A stretch of 64,000 nucleotides of DNA from Bolinopsis microptera (lineage: Eukaryota > Ctenophora > Tentaculata > Lobata > Bolinopsidae): the NCBI RefSeq assembly GCF_026151205.1, contig NC_087077.1, positions 2,232,001 through 2,296,000 on the forward strand, written 5' to 3'. Both the position numbers and the translations under genes were made by a program. The notes below the pieces were generated by a model. That model was not told the origin of the DNA. It did not search any database and was given only the letters and a program-made list of their open reading frames with translations. The number at the start of each line of letters is the position of its first letter. The stretch's first letter is position 1. Shown here one piece after another: positions 32,613 through 43,300 of the stretch.

Positions 32613-34711
32613 AGGACGACTTCTTGTTTTTCGGGTTGTACAAACTTATATTATTAAAAGCTGCTCGCTTTCATTTACTTAGAGCTCATATTTCTAAAAT
32701 TCTGTGGTTTTGGCCCACTGATCCTAATATTGAATACTAATGTTTGTAATTATTGGGCAGTAATTATAAATAGATTCAGTATGTTTATGAATTATAATAA
32801 TGGTCCGGAAAAGCTCCTCCGGGAGAACTGCAGTTAAGTGTGGTTTTTAACAAAAGTCGTTCAGCTGTGTAGATCTGTAGATCAAGTTCATTTTCACCGT
32901 TATAAGACATGGTACACGTACTCAGCGCTGCTAGTTCGACAAACCCTAAACTTAACTTGTCGTGCATGTCGAACTACTGTACGTGAATCGTTAGATGCAC
33001 ATATGCAGTGTATAGAATATAATATTTTTTCACTGTTTATCAATTTTGCAGATGGCAATGCCGGTTAAGATTCGATTGATAGGTACAAGGTAGTTTAATT
33101 AGAAGAGTATGCAGTATTATGGTATTCCAAACAAATATAGCCAAGTTTCTCGCAGGTTTTGTTCGCACAGACGGTCAGTGGGGAGGTCACAGACTTGGGT
33201 CTTCACTCTTCAACTGCTGTATCAATGTTCTGTATACCATATCCCTACCACGTTGTCATATCTGATAGTGATATGGTGAGCTACACCCCAAGCCGGCCAG
33301 GTTTATCACTGTATTAGGCAATAATGATATTACCAACAATATTTAATTTTACACTTTTAAACACGATAAATATTTTAACAGCACAGTTATACAATATGTA
33401 TTCAATGCGATGCAGATACAAATCATAAACCTTGCATTGTGGATATTATTATTACACAGTTCCTCCCGCCACTATAGGCACTTAACGGAGAGTCCGAACC
33501 TAATATCGGTATTTAGCGTAGTTCAAGAATTTTTTCGAGTGGTCTGTATAATTAGTGTTCATATACCACACAATATGTGGAGTAAACATGTTTTAAGGTT
33601 CTTCCAAATTTTGTTCTTATGCCAAAAAACGTAATACCGTTTAGTTTTATTATAATAAAGTTGGATGTAATTTGATAATAATTAAATCATTATTCAGAGA
33701 GAGGATTGAATATGCGAAACTGTGAGGTTTTGACTTCCTTCATCACACAAAATTCTTTGTAATAAATATAAGTTATAGTGTAGCTCCGTTAATTGTAATT
33801 TATTTGTGTTGATAATGCGGCTCTTACTAAAACCCACTCATCAAACAATTCCACGTGACTCCGCTTTTTTTAAACGAACAATCTAACTGCTAACCCCAAC
33901 CCTTACTTACTTATCTTACAATTAAAGTTATCTCTAGACCAGTTAATACTTTTAACGTAAATAATCGTTTATCGTAACGTAACTTTACAAATCGTTTTGT
34001 ATCGTTAAATTGTTGTTATCTTATGGGTACTAAGCAGTATAGCCCCCACGTAATTTTCAACCAGTCTGATATGGTATTTAAATCCTGAAGGCTATTTCAT
34101 AAAGGTTATAAATTCAGACTTACTTTGTACTTAAAGAACACGTCGTGATGACATTACAAACTGCTAGATATCATTTTAGTGAGCTAAGAGTTCTACTTCT
34201 CGTTGAATTCTCTATGAAAGACCATACTCTACCAAAGAAGCTGTCAAAATTATTCATGTATGATCAGACTTGGCAATTTTACTAAGGGAAGTCAAACCAA
34301 GAAAATTTTCGGGCAGGCAGTTTACGAACAAGCCTGGTAGCATCAAGTCAAGGAAGTTTACTGAAGCTGATTCGAGCACTGTTTACTTTGGTCAACAAGT
34401 AATTGCAGTTTACAGAATTACAGTGTATTTGAATGAATAGCTGAGTCAAATGTTTCCTTACATTGAATTTATTCCATTCAGAGTGAAAAGGTATCACAAG
34501 CTATTATTGTATCATGTGCACGTATCACATCTTACAGGAGCCACCGTCAATAGTTATAACAAATAATATCTTTGCTTCTTCGGGCCGCAAATTCCTTCCA
34601 GCAAGCTGTCGGCAATTATCACGCGTAGCCCTCGAAAGCGAAAGTATTATTATATTACAATATAATATACATATTCTTAAAAAATGATGACACAATGTTA
34701 AAATATTCAGC

Positions 34712-36681
34712 ATGCTGCACAGAAACGTGATAAGTGTAGTGTCGTTACTGTTGGTTCACTCCTCCCAATCTTATGATGAACTACCTCACACCGCTCTAGA
34801 TAAAGTGCCTGCTGTCCTTGGAGAATCTGTTCAGCTCAGGTAATTATTGTTACTTTTAGCTAATTAGGCAAACAGAGTCGAGGACTAGTTAAGTAACCAA
34901 TTTTGCTGTGTTTTGTATATTATTATGGTAGCTAATGTCCGCTTGGCTCCTGTCGTATGCATGTCAACATGCAATTCCCTTGGCCATTTTAGGGACGCGC
35001 TTAAATTTCCACCCTCGACGAAAAACATACAGCATAATATCATTATCCTTATAATATATGTCAACTATCTTTGTGAACTAGTGTTTTGAAAGATAGGCAA
35101 AAGCATCCAGGCCCACATTTCCCCTGCCTCATTAACTTTGCCTACCCATTCCTTCAATTAAGCTGCCTTGGACAGAATGTCATTCGTGAAGAAGGCTTTA
35201 TTTCAAGTTTTTTTAATTTCCACTCGTTGCTATTATCATTATATCTTGTAAAATTGGCTAAAATATAAAATTTATAATTCACATGTTTATTTTTTATATT
35301 ACCGATAGAAAGCTGAATCACACAATCCTTACCTTGCAATATCCTCAGGTGCACCAAAATAATAAAAAAGTGGTCTGGATACAACAGCGAATCAGCGGAC
35401 TGCAACAACTACCGTGGTCGTTCCTGCAAACATGTCTGGACGAGAAATGATGAAGAGCTCACCCCGGGTGCTAAATACAGTTTTAAAAGCAGTCTTACAT
35501 TTAATTACTGTGAGACATTTGAAAGGACCTCTGATATCGTGAACAGCATGAATATTCCAGCAATTCGGGACGAAGATGATGCCTACTACCGGAACACAGA
35601 TATGGAGTGCTTTGCATCGGCCCTCACTATAACAAACGTGACCAAGGATGACCTTGGTGAGTATCAGTGCAATTTAATCAGGGATGATCAGGAAGGGACT
35701 TGGAGTTTGCTGATCATGTACGCAGATAATATACGGAGAATCACAGTGGTTGACAGTGCGCTTGAAGGAACCCTCCCTGAAAAGATAGAGTATTTTGAGA
35801 ACTTTTACACCAAAGGGATCAGATCTAAATTGTTGATGCAGTGTGTTGTGACAGGGGGACCTGTTTATTGGTTTATCAGATTTGATTTTGAAACCATTCG
35901 GCCCATTGAACAGATCAGTAAAATAGAAAATTGGCGTTGCTTTAATTACAGCATTGAGCATCACAACCCATATGGTCTTGAACAAGTCACAGAATCCTTC
36001 ATTTTCTTCCAAAACATATGTACACTGGACCGGGCTGGAATATACTGCAGTGCTGACCCGGAAGGTACAGTCATTTCCGAACAGGGTGTCCTTGTCATCA
36101 AGCCGGAGAAGTGGAGAAGTTCGTGGCAAATGAGGGATACCATGTCTTGGTTGGGTTATGTGGTGATGCCTATCGTAATCAGTATTTTCTTCTTAGTAGG
36201 CACGATTGTTGCAGCTGTCCGGGGTAAAGTGTGTAACTGCTCATGCTGTGGAGGTGAACAAGGTAATTATACGACCATGCCAAATATTCCTCAATCCCTG
36301 TATTGTGCAGTTCCCGCCCCTCAGGCTTTGCAGCCTCCACAGAGTAACATGGTCCCTCAGCCTCCACAGAGTAACATGGTCCCTCAGCCTCCACAGAGTA
36401 ACATGGTCCCTCAGCCTCCACAGAGTAACATGGTCCCTCAGCCTCCACAGAGTAACATGGTCCCTCAGCCTCCACAGAGTAACATAGTCCCTCAGCCTCC
36501 ACAGAGTAACATGGTCCCTCAGCCTCCACAGAGTAACATGGTCCCTCAGCCTCCACAGAGTAACATGGTCCCTCAGCCTCCACAGAGTAACATGGTCCCT
36601 CAGCCTCCACAGAGTAACAGCGTCCCTCAAGCTCCTCCTAACATGGTCCCTCAAGCTTGGGTCAACCCTCAGGATGATTAA
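34712..36681 (+). CDS. IgSF membrane receptor, tandem copy C
   Basis: Exons 34712-34839 and 35349-36681 join in phase to 486 residues with the same architecture as copy B: signal peptide, V-type Ig domain, second Ig-like domain, membrane helix, CNCSCCGG, YTTM and about eleven VPQPPQSNM-type repeats, ending PQAWVNPQDD. It differs from B at scattered positions in both Ig domains and near the membrane (VLVIKPEKWRSSW versus FLSMKPEEWRNSW), and in repeat number. The intron is about 510 bp with a phase-2 boundary inside the first Ig strand, as in all copies. Intact frame, clean splice sites and the linked complete kinase make unit C the best candidate for the parental, functional unit. Confidence 0.88.
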
Positions 36682-36995
36682 CTTCTCCGTGGCCCTTGGA
36701 TCTCCTGACGTCATGATTTATTTAAAACTTACCTTAGATCCATTGCTATGAAGCATCTTGGAGCACTCAGAAACTTTTGCAAAACAGCTGTTTTTATCTC
36801 TATACATATATTCTACAAAACTGTCAGGTGGTAGGACCTGGACATTGCACTTATTAGTTATTACTTACCACAATCAGATGGTGTTAGAATTAGAATAAGC
36901 ATGAGTGTTGTGCGCCGTAAAGGCTAAAACAATCAGATTGTTCTTATTTAGCTTAATTTATATTTAAGTTTAACTCTTTTAAAGTTCTGTTTTAA

Positions 36996-37723
36996 GGGGG
37001 CAGGGGGGGGGGGGTCTTCATGGAAATTTTCTCAAAATCGACTTTTTAGTTGTTTCTGATAGATGGGAGTGATATCTATCAGATGCTTTTAATTCGATAG
37101 AAAAATAATGCTCCTAGCAGAAATTATCGCCGGTAGAAGGTCAGCGCTTGTGTGTAATTGTATTGCGCGAGCGATTTTTGATCGCGTACCCTGAAAATCG
37201 AGTCTAAAAATCTATCTCCTCCTACATTTTTTGAGCAATCACCCTCAAACTTTCAGGATATGTTTTAGGGATCATTTAGAAGAGATTATCCGGGCAAAAT
37301 TTTGAGATAGGCCTTTAAACATTTTTTATTCGATTTTGAAAATCTTGGACCTGGTTTTTTGACGATTTTTCGAGGTCCAAGATTTTTAAAATCGAATAAA
37401 AAATGTTTAAAGGCCTATCTCAAAATTTTGCCCGGAAAATCCCTTCTAAATGATCCTTAGAACATATCCTGAAAGTTTGAGGGTGATTGCTCAAAAAATG
37501 TAGGAGAAGATAGATTTTTAGACTCGATTTTCAGGGCACGCGATCAAAAATCGCTCGCGCAATACAATTACACACAAGCGCTGACCTTTTACCGGCGATA
37601 ATTTCGGCTAGGAACAATATTTTTCTATCAGATTAAAAGCATCTGATAGATATCACTCCCCTCTATCAGAAACAACTAAAAAGTCGATTTTGAGAAAATT
37701 TCCATGAAGACCCCCCTGCCCCC
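36996..37723. mobile_element. 728-bp palindromic transposon with TTAA target duplication (piggyBac-like MITE)
   Basis: The two halves are near-perfect inverted copies around a short centre at about 37360. The ends read GGGGGCAGGGGGG and CCCCCCTGCCCCC. It is flanked by TTAA on both sides (36992-36995 and 37724-37727). Unit B (about 29282) and unit A (about 18886) carry the empty site with a single TTAA-containing sequence (TGTTTTAAAGAAC). TTAA targeting is characteristic of piggyBac-superfamily elements. It has no ORF and lies about 310 bp downstream of the receptor C stop codon, possibly in its 3' UTR. Confidence 0.85.
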
Positions 37724-37727
37724 TTAA

Positions 37728-38919
37728 AGAACATGATTTTTACAACACTGTTGAATATACAATGATTTTATCATCTCATTAAATCTAGAATTAGTCTAGA
37801 ATAATATTATAATTAACTATACAAACTACACAGCAAATGATACAACGATATTACTAAATAATGTTATTTTGTTTTCAAAATTAATCATCAATATTTTAAT
37901 CGGTTCAGAATAGTACTCAGTACTTAATATAATATACATGTTATTTTTTATATCAAGAGCAGTTTTTAAAATGCAATTGAAGTACTAATCCTATAAAAAT
38001 CAGAGAATCTTAAATTCTTCGATTTTTTAGCACAAAAAAGAATTTGTTGTTACAGCAGCAAGATAGTCAGATAGTGGTTAATACCACTTCAGATTTATTT
38101 TCGAGCTTTTTATGAAACAAGTAATGCGATGAACACCCAACGATTAGATTTCCAGCTACGTACATACTTTAAGTTCTAGATTTGCAAAAATGTCATATTT
38201 TGAGCATTTCTTCATCGTATTAGCTTAGTACACATTGTATTAGCTTAGTACAAATTTATAAATTATGCAATTTATTGTAACTTCGTAAGCTTAGTCTTAA
38301 AGTATTATCTGAAATGTTTAATTTTTCTCTTCCATAATTTTAGTTTGAGCTTTAATTTTTAGTTTTTTTGAATTTTAATGCGTGAAGTTTTTATGCTAAA
38401 ATGTGGTTTACATTTTTTGATTTAATAGCCTTGTAGTTGTAGCTGAATTTGAAATTATCAAAATCCATTATTTTTTCTTATTATTCGACGCCAACGACTC
38501 GAAAGTTAGATCTTCATCAATGAAAACGTTACAAAGTAAAATAAGTAAACCAATGGTTTCCTCATAAAGGGGATTCAGCACTGTAAATTACAGGCACTAG
38601 TTATATTATGGCTTCTATATTATGGCTTACTTAGTTATATTATAATTAGATACATAATACGGTACAAACATTAGATATTTTTATGTGTCAGGAGTTCTCT
38701 ACACCTGATAATTTAGACTGACAAGGAACAGTCTTTTCACTCTAATTTTGGTTTTTGGAAAATCATTTACTGTTAAAGTTCTAGTTAGGGGATAATGAAA
38801 TACTTGTAGTGTACTGAACATAATAATATCGAACTGGAAAAACCGCAAATAATATTCAAATCTTGACAACAAAATGTTGAAAATCGTAAGAGCTAATCAC
38901 AAAAGTTTAAAAATAACAA
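37728..38919. other. 3' flank between receptor C and kinase C
   Basis: AT-rich noncoding DNA colinear with the corresponding flanks in units A and B. No additional gene seen. The two genes converge here. Confidence 0.5.
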
Positions 38920-39837
38920 TTAACTGGATGATTTGGTTGTTTCTCCTTCTGATTCATCCTCAGCTGTGTACTTTCTTATCCATGGATGATCTAACGCTTG
39001 TTCACCTGACATCCGTTTCTTTGGATTGATTCTCAGCAACTTGTTTATAAAATCCTTTGCCAAGCTCGAGATACTATCCCAATGAGAAGTATCAAAATTG
39101 TATTTCCCCCGTTTGATGGCGTTGAACAACCCGGTAATGGACTCACTGTAAAAGGGAGGGTACCCACAAAGCATGGTGTAAGTGATCACACCAAGGCTCC
39201 ACAGATCTGTCTCTTTGCCGTACTTCTGGTTGAGGAGTTCAGGAGATACATACCCTGGTGTTCCACAAGCCTGGGTTAGATTCTCTGACTGCCCTGGTGC
39301 TGTGTTGAATAGTCCTATATGAACCATTAGTTTTGTGTAGGATTTGTCTTTAAAGTAAATAAGTTCTGGTTTTAGGTTCCTGTGCACAATTCCGTGCTCG
39401 TGAAGATGATTGACTGCCTCGATTATTTGCTTGACATACTTAGCAGTGTGGCTTTCAACAATTGCGTTCAACTTGAGAATCCTGTCAAAGAGTTCTCCTC
39501 CAGCGCAATGTGTTCTTACAAATGTAACGTTGTCTGGCTTTTTTCCCTTCATGTTCCTGTACACTGCTTCAAGCTTTGGGAGGTTTGGATGATCAATAAC
39601 TCCATAGATCTTGTCAATATTTTCACACTGTTCTAAAACTTCTTCACTTTCCATAATATAAGTGTCTGCGTGAAACACTTCGTTTGTTGATCTGTCTGTT
39701 GCCTCTTTTGTCACTCCACAATGTTCCAGGTTACCACTTTTTTTGGCTCCGATTTTGTAACTAGTTGCCAGATTGTTACTAAGCTTGCTGTACCAGTCTA
39801 GGTTAATGGTTTCCTTTTTACAGCAAACGTTTCCCAT
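38920..39837 (-). CDS. membrane-anchored CaMK-like pseudokinase, complete
   Basis: Intronless 305-residue ORF. It starts MGNVCCKKE: Gly2 for N-myristoylation followed by a Cys pair for palmitoylation. The fold is that of a CaMKI-type kinase: HPNLPKLEAVY, GGELFDRIL, HEHGIVHRNLKPE, CGTPGYVSPELL, DLWSLGVITY, LCGYPPFYSE and ALDHPWIRKY. Catalytic residues are replaced: the VAIK lysine region reads FHADTY, HRD is HRN, DFG is HIG, and the glycine loop is degenerate (GAKKSGNLEHCG). It should not phosphorylate substrates and is probably a scaffold or regulator at the membrane. The CaMK autoinhibitory/calmodulin-binding tail is absent; the protein ends in an acidic/Ser tail. An AG acceptor-like site lies 13-14 bp upstream of the ATG, suggesting an upstream or spliced-leader exon. 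Units A and B keep only the C-lobe. Confidence 0.85.
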   Translation of the reverse strand: MGNVCCKKETINLDWYSKLSNNLATSYKIGAKKSGNLEHCGVTKEATDRSTNEVFHADTYIMESEEVLEQCENIDKIYGVIDHPNLPKLEAVYRNMKGKKPDNVTFVRTHCAGGELFDRILKLNAIVESHTAKYVKQIIEAVNHLHEHGIVHRNLKPELIYFKDKSYTKLMVHIGLFNTAPGQSENLTQACGTPGYVSPELLNQKYGKETDLWSLGVITYTMLCGYPPFYSESITGLFNAIKRGKYNFDTSHWDSISSLAKDFINKLLRINPKKRMSGEQALDHPWIRKYTAEDESEGETTKSSS

Positions 39838-40060
39838 TGTTGCATAACAGCCTGCAATATAATAGTTGAAGTTCGCAAGATCGTAATATGAAAATGAAAC
39901 TATGTTATTCCAACCAAAGGCGTTTTATTTTAATTCTAACTAAACAAAAAAGTTGTGAAACGGAAGCTCAGTACATTCGAACAATCAAAGAATGTGTCTA
40001 AAACAAAATATGTAAAAGTGTACATTTAACCAAACTGTCTGTATTATATGAAAGTGTAAG

Positions 40061-40292
40061 CATACTCTACCAATGAAGCTGAAATCATGTATGATCAGAC
40101 TTGGCAGTGTTACTTAGTGAAGGCAAACCAAGAAAATGCAGGCGGCTTACGAACAAGCCCTATAACTACTAACATAGTCAAGGAAGTTCACTGAAGTTGA
40201 TTTGAGCACTGTTTACTTTGGTCAATAAATTGCAGTCAAGTGTTTCCCTAAAGTGCATTTATTCCACTCAGACTGTAAAGGTATCACAAGCT
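40061..40292. repeat. diverged copy of the receptor-upstream segment
   Basis: About 230 bp clearly homologous to 26498-26775 and 34223-34502, which lie upstream of receptors B and C (shared words GTATGATCAGACTTGGCA, TTTGAGCACTGTTTACTTTG and AAGGTATCACAAGCT). It is more diverged than those two are from each other. It ends about 70 bp before the CLC start codon. Confidence 0.8.
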
Positions 40293-40360
40293 TTTCAGAA
40301 ATTTGGCTGATGATCTTTATACTAAATGTTTATTACTTACACTGTCAATTTGTATATAGG

Positions 40361-43300
40361 ATGAGCGACTCAGAGAAGGAGCCGCTAATTTCAGTGAGCT
40401 CCTCAACTGACCTGGCTCCAGAAGATGCAGAACCACTTGCTGAATACACCGCAGAACAGCCAGCAGAACAACCAGCAGAACAACCAGCAAATGTAGAATC
40501 TGTTCCACAGAATAATGGTGGAGACCCCCTAACTGGCCAGACCTTACCAAGAACAAACAGACACCATTCAGTGCTCTTCGAGGAGCAAGGGGACACGTTA
40601 CCAAAACGTCAGATGAGCGACGAGAGGACTAGGATTTTAGATCAGTCTTTCGGGGGAACTACTTGCTACGGAGGTAATAATATTATATATTAGTTATATA
40701 ATTGTTACTACAGGCTACAACTCTACAACTGTTGTTTTTTAACTATAATTCAATAAGTCAACATATATAATACTACCATTTGTGAGGTTTGATTTACACA
40801 AAATTCTATTTTTAAGGGTTATTTAGAGTCATTATTAAACTGTCACATACATGAAATAATTTTGGTTGTTTTAGCTTCAGGACCGGGCCATCATGATAAT
40901 GTGAATATTGAAAACCTTGGAACGATCCAATCTGGGGTAATTACTTTTTTAAAATTATTTCTTTTTTCCATATTATCTTATGTTTTTGAATTATATCTAA
41001 ACACTTGTGGCAATATGTTTTTTAGTTATTTAAAAAAGATGTTTTTCTGTATCTACCATTGTAGAGGTTAATACATATATATTGAGTTATTGTTATACTA
41101 TTTATAGTATAACAATAAATATGTATTTATTGTTATACTATTTATACTATTTAAAATAGTATAGTATAACAATAAATATGTATTTACCTCAATGGTAGAA
41201 ACAGAAAAATATAACATTAGTTGTGTGATCAACGTTATTTACCATAAAGCTCAATAATGTTTGAGCTACACTGCAGTATCAATAAATCAATGTAATATTT
41301 GGATGTAGTCTTTGTAGGGGTTACTACTCACAGTTCTGTTAATAAGATTAAGTAACCTGTGCACCTCAGTTCCTTGTACGTGACATGTAATATAATATGA
41401 CAGTGAACAACATAACAACTTATCAAAAGTGATCCATCGGCAGTGTCATTACCTTCACCGATATTCTGAATGTAACAGTTGGTTTTTGGTTGGTTTTGGT
41501 TTAGGGAGCAAACTCTTAACTCGCTACATAAGTCCTAAGTTCAAAGTATACAGGGTGGCCCAGAGTAATAATGTACATAAATATAATTTAAGTGACAATT
41601 AATAATATCTTATAATTTTCAACACTGTTTTCTTACAGTTCAAGAAAAGGATAGGAAAGCGGTGTAGGAACCCAAAGGTAAGCAGAATCTCAAGAAGAGA
41701 CAACTTTGTTACAAAATTATCAATTAATTAATCAACTGTTGTACAGCAACTTTGTTAAAGTGTTATACGTATTATAACGATTAATTTATTTACTGTTATC
41801 AATTTTAAGCGTAGGATATCACACAATTCTTTCTCAGTATCCTTAAATTATCACTGCACAATAAACATTCCACACTGCGGGTAACTCCATTGTTCATCAA
41901 TTTGTAATTTCTTGATCGTAATTATTTAGATGAGACGAAATTAGTCATCATGGAATTTGCTTTATTTTTCCATGTTGCACCAGGATAACGTTTGCGTTGC
42001 CTGCATCTTCCACCTGGACGAGTAAGTTGTAATTGTCCTTGACATGCGTCTGTCTAACAATGACTGAGTTAGACTTTCCTTATTACCAAGTTAGTTATGC
42101 TGAAAAACAAATCTCTCTACTTCTCCGTGATAAATCCACCTTAAAATATACAATCAATACACTGCCAGCCCATCATCATACATTGGAAGATGTTCATCGT
42201 TCAATGAGGTATCTGTACAGTGTGCTAATATACACTGGCTGTTTGTTTCCTGTATTTACTTGGTCATGTTGCACATGAGATGGAATCGTCAGCACGTTTA
42301 GTTCGTCGTCTCTCAGTACTAGCTTACTAGTGTTCTGTCAATCATTTTGAGAAGAGTGTGAGGGAGTTTCCATTTGTTTCTGCTGTTTAAGCTTGTAGTG
42401 CAGTGCTTGTAGTGTAGTGTTTTCAGTGCAGTGTTTGGAGTGTTATCTTGAGTTTAGTTTGGTGTCGTGGTTGAGGTTCAACTGGTGTAAAAGTGGCTAG
42501 TTCTAGCGCTGAAACTGAGGAAGTTCCCATTTTATGGAAAGTAAGTCTGTGGTTGTTTGTTTCTCACAACTCTTTACACTGTTTATATCTAGCGCTTATT
42601 TTAAATAGCACTCGGACCTTGTGTGTACTTCTTGACTCAAGCAGAATTTTTGTATTTCTAGTTTATACTTGAACTTCCTACTTACACTTCTCTGAATCTT
42701 ACCATACACAAAACAAAAAGTTGCGTAATGAAGACAAGTTGATAAATTGTATTTTGTAGGGTCAGTACAATTCTTAGGTCACACTTTAGAGTACATTGTA
42801 CATACGACTCAACAAGTTACTTAGGTAACAACAAGTTATAAGAACATAGTAAGAACATAAACTCTGAGCGGTCGCTGAGTAGTTGGGCTGGAGGACCTTG
42901 AGTTACCTAGTAATCTGACCACTATTATATACGTCATCAATTAGTTGACATGCAAGCTTTAAGCACCGTGGGAAATTTAATTAATTGGAGTAGCTCTGAC
43001 ATTTAGGAACCAATTAGCACAGATTGTATTGAATAAGAGAGATCACCACCGGAGTCTTACCTTATCTAACATTCTTCAGTCCATAATGTTACTTTGTTTG
43101 TTGGTTTGTTGGTTTGTTGGTTTGTTGGTTTGTTAGTTTGTCAATTTATTAGTTTATTTTAACTTTGTTGTTGTTTCAGCACCGGCACATGTCCCTGTCA
43201 ACCCACCACGGTCCTGATGATCCTCGGAGTTATCTATCCTGTGACTACGAGGTAACAAACAACAATATTTTGAGTTAAAAGCTACTATTTATACTGCTGT

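Noticed and set aside
36179-36714. Minus-strand repetitive ORFs over the receptor tails (also at 18246-18544 and 28492-29009)
   Set aside because: Antisense shadows of the 27-bp tail repeat. The sense strand has the signal peptide, Ig and membrane features.
41984-42021. Extra 38-bp CLC exon ([13 protein letters not shown])
   Set aside because: It has AG/GT borders, but including it would break the phase between exons 41639-41677 and 43180-43251, which join cleanly without it.
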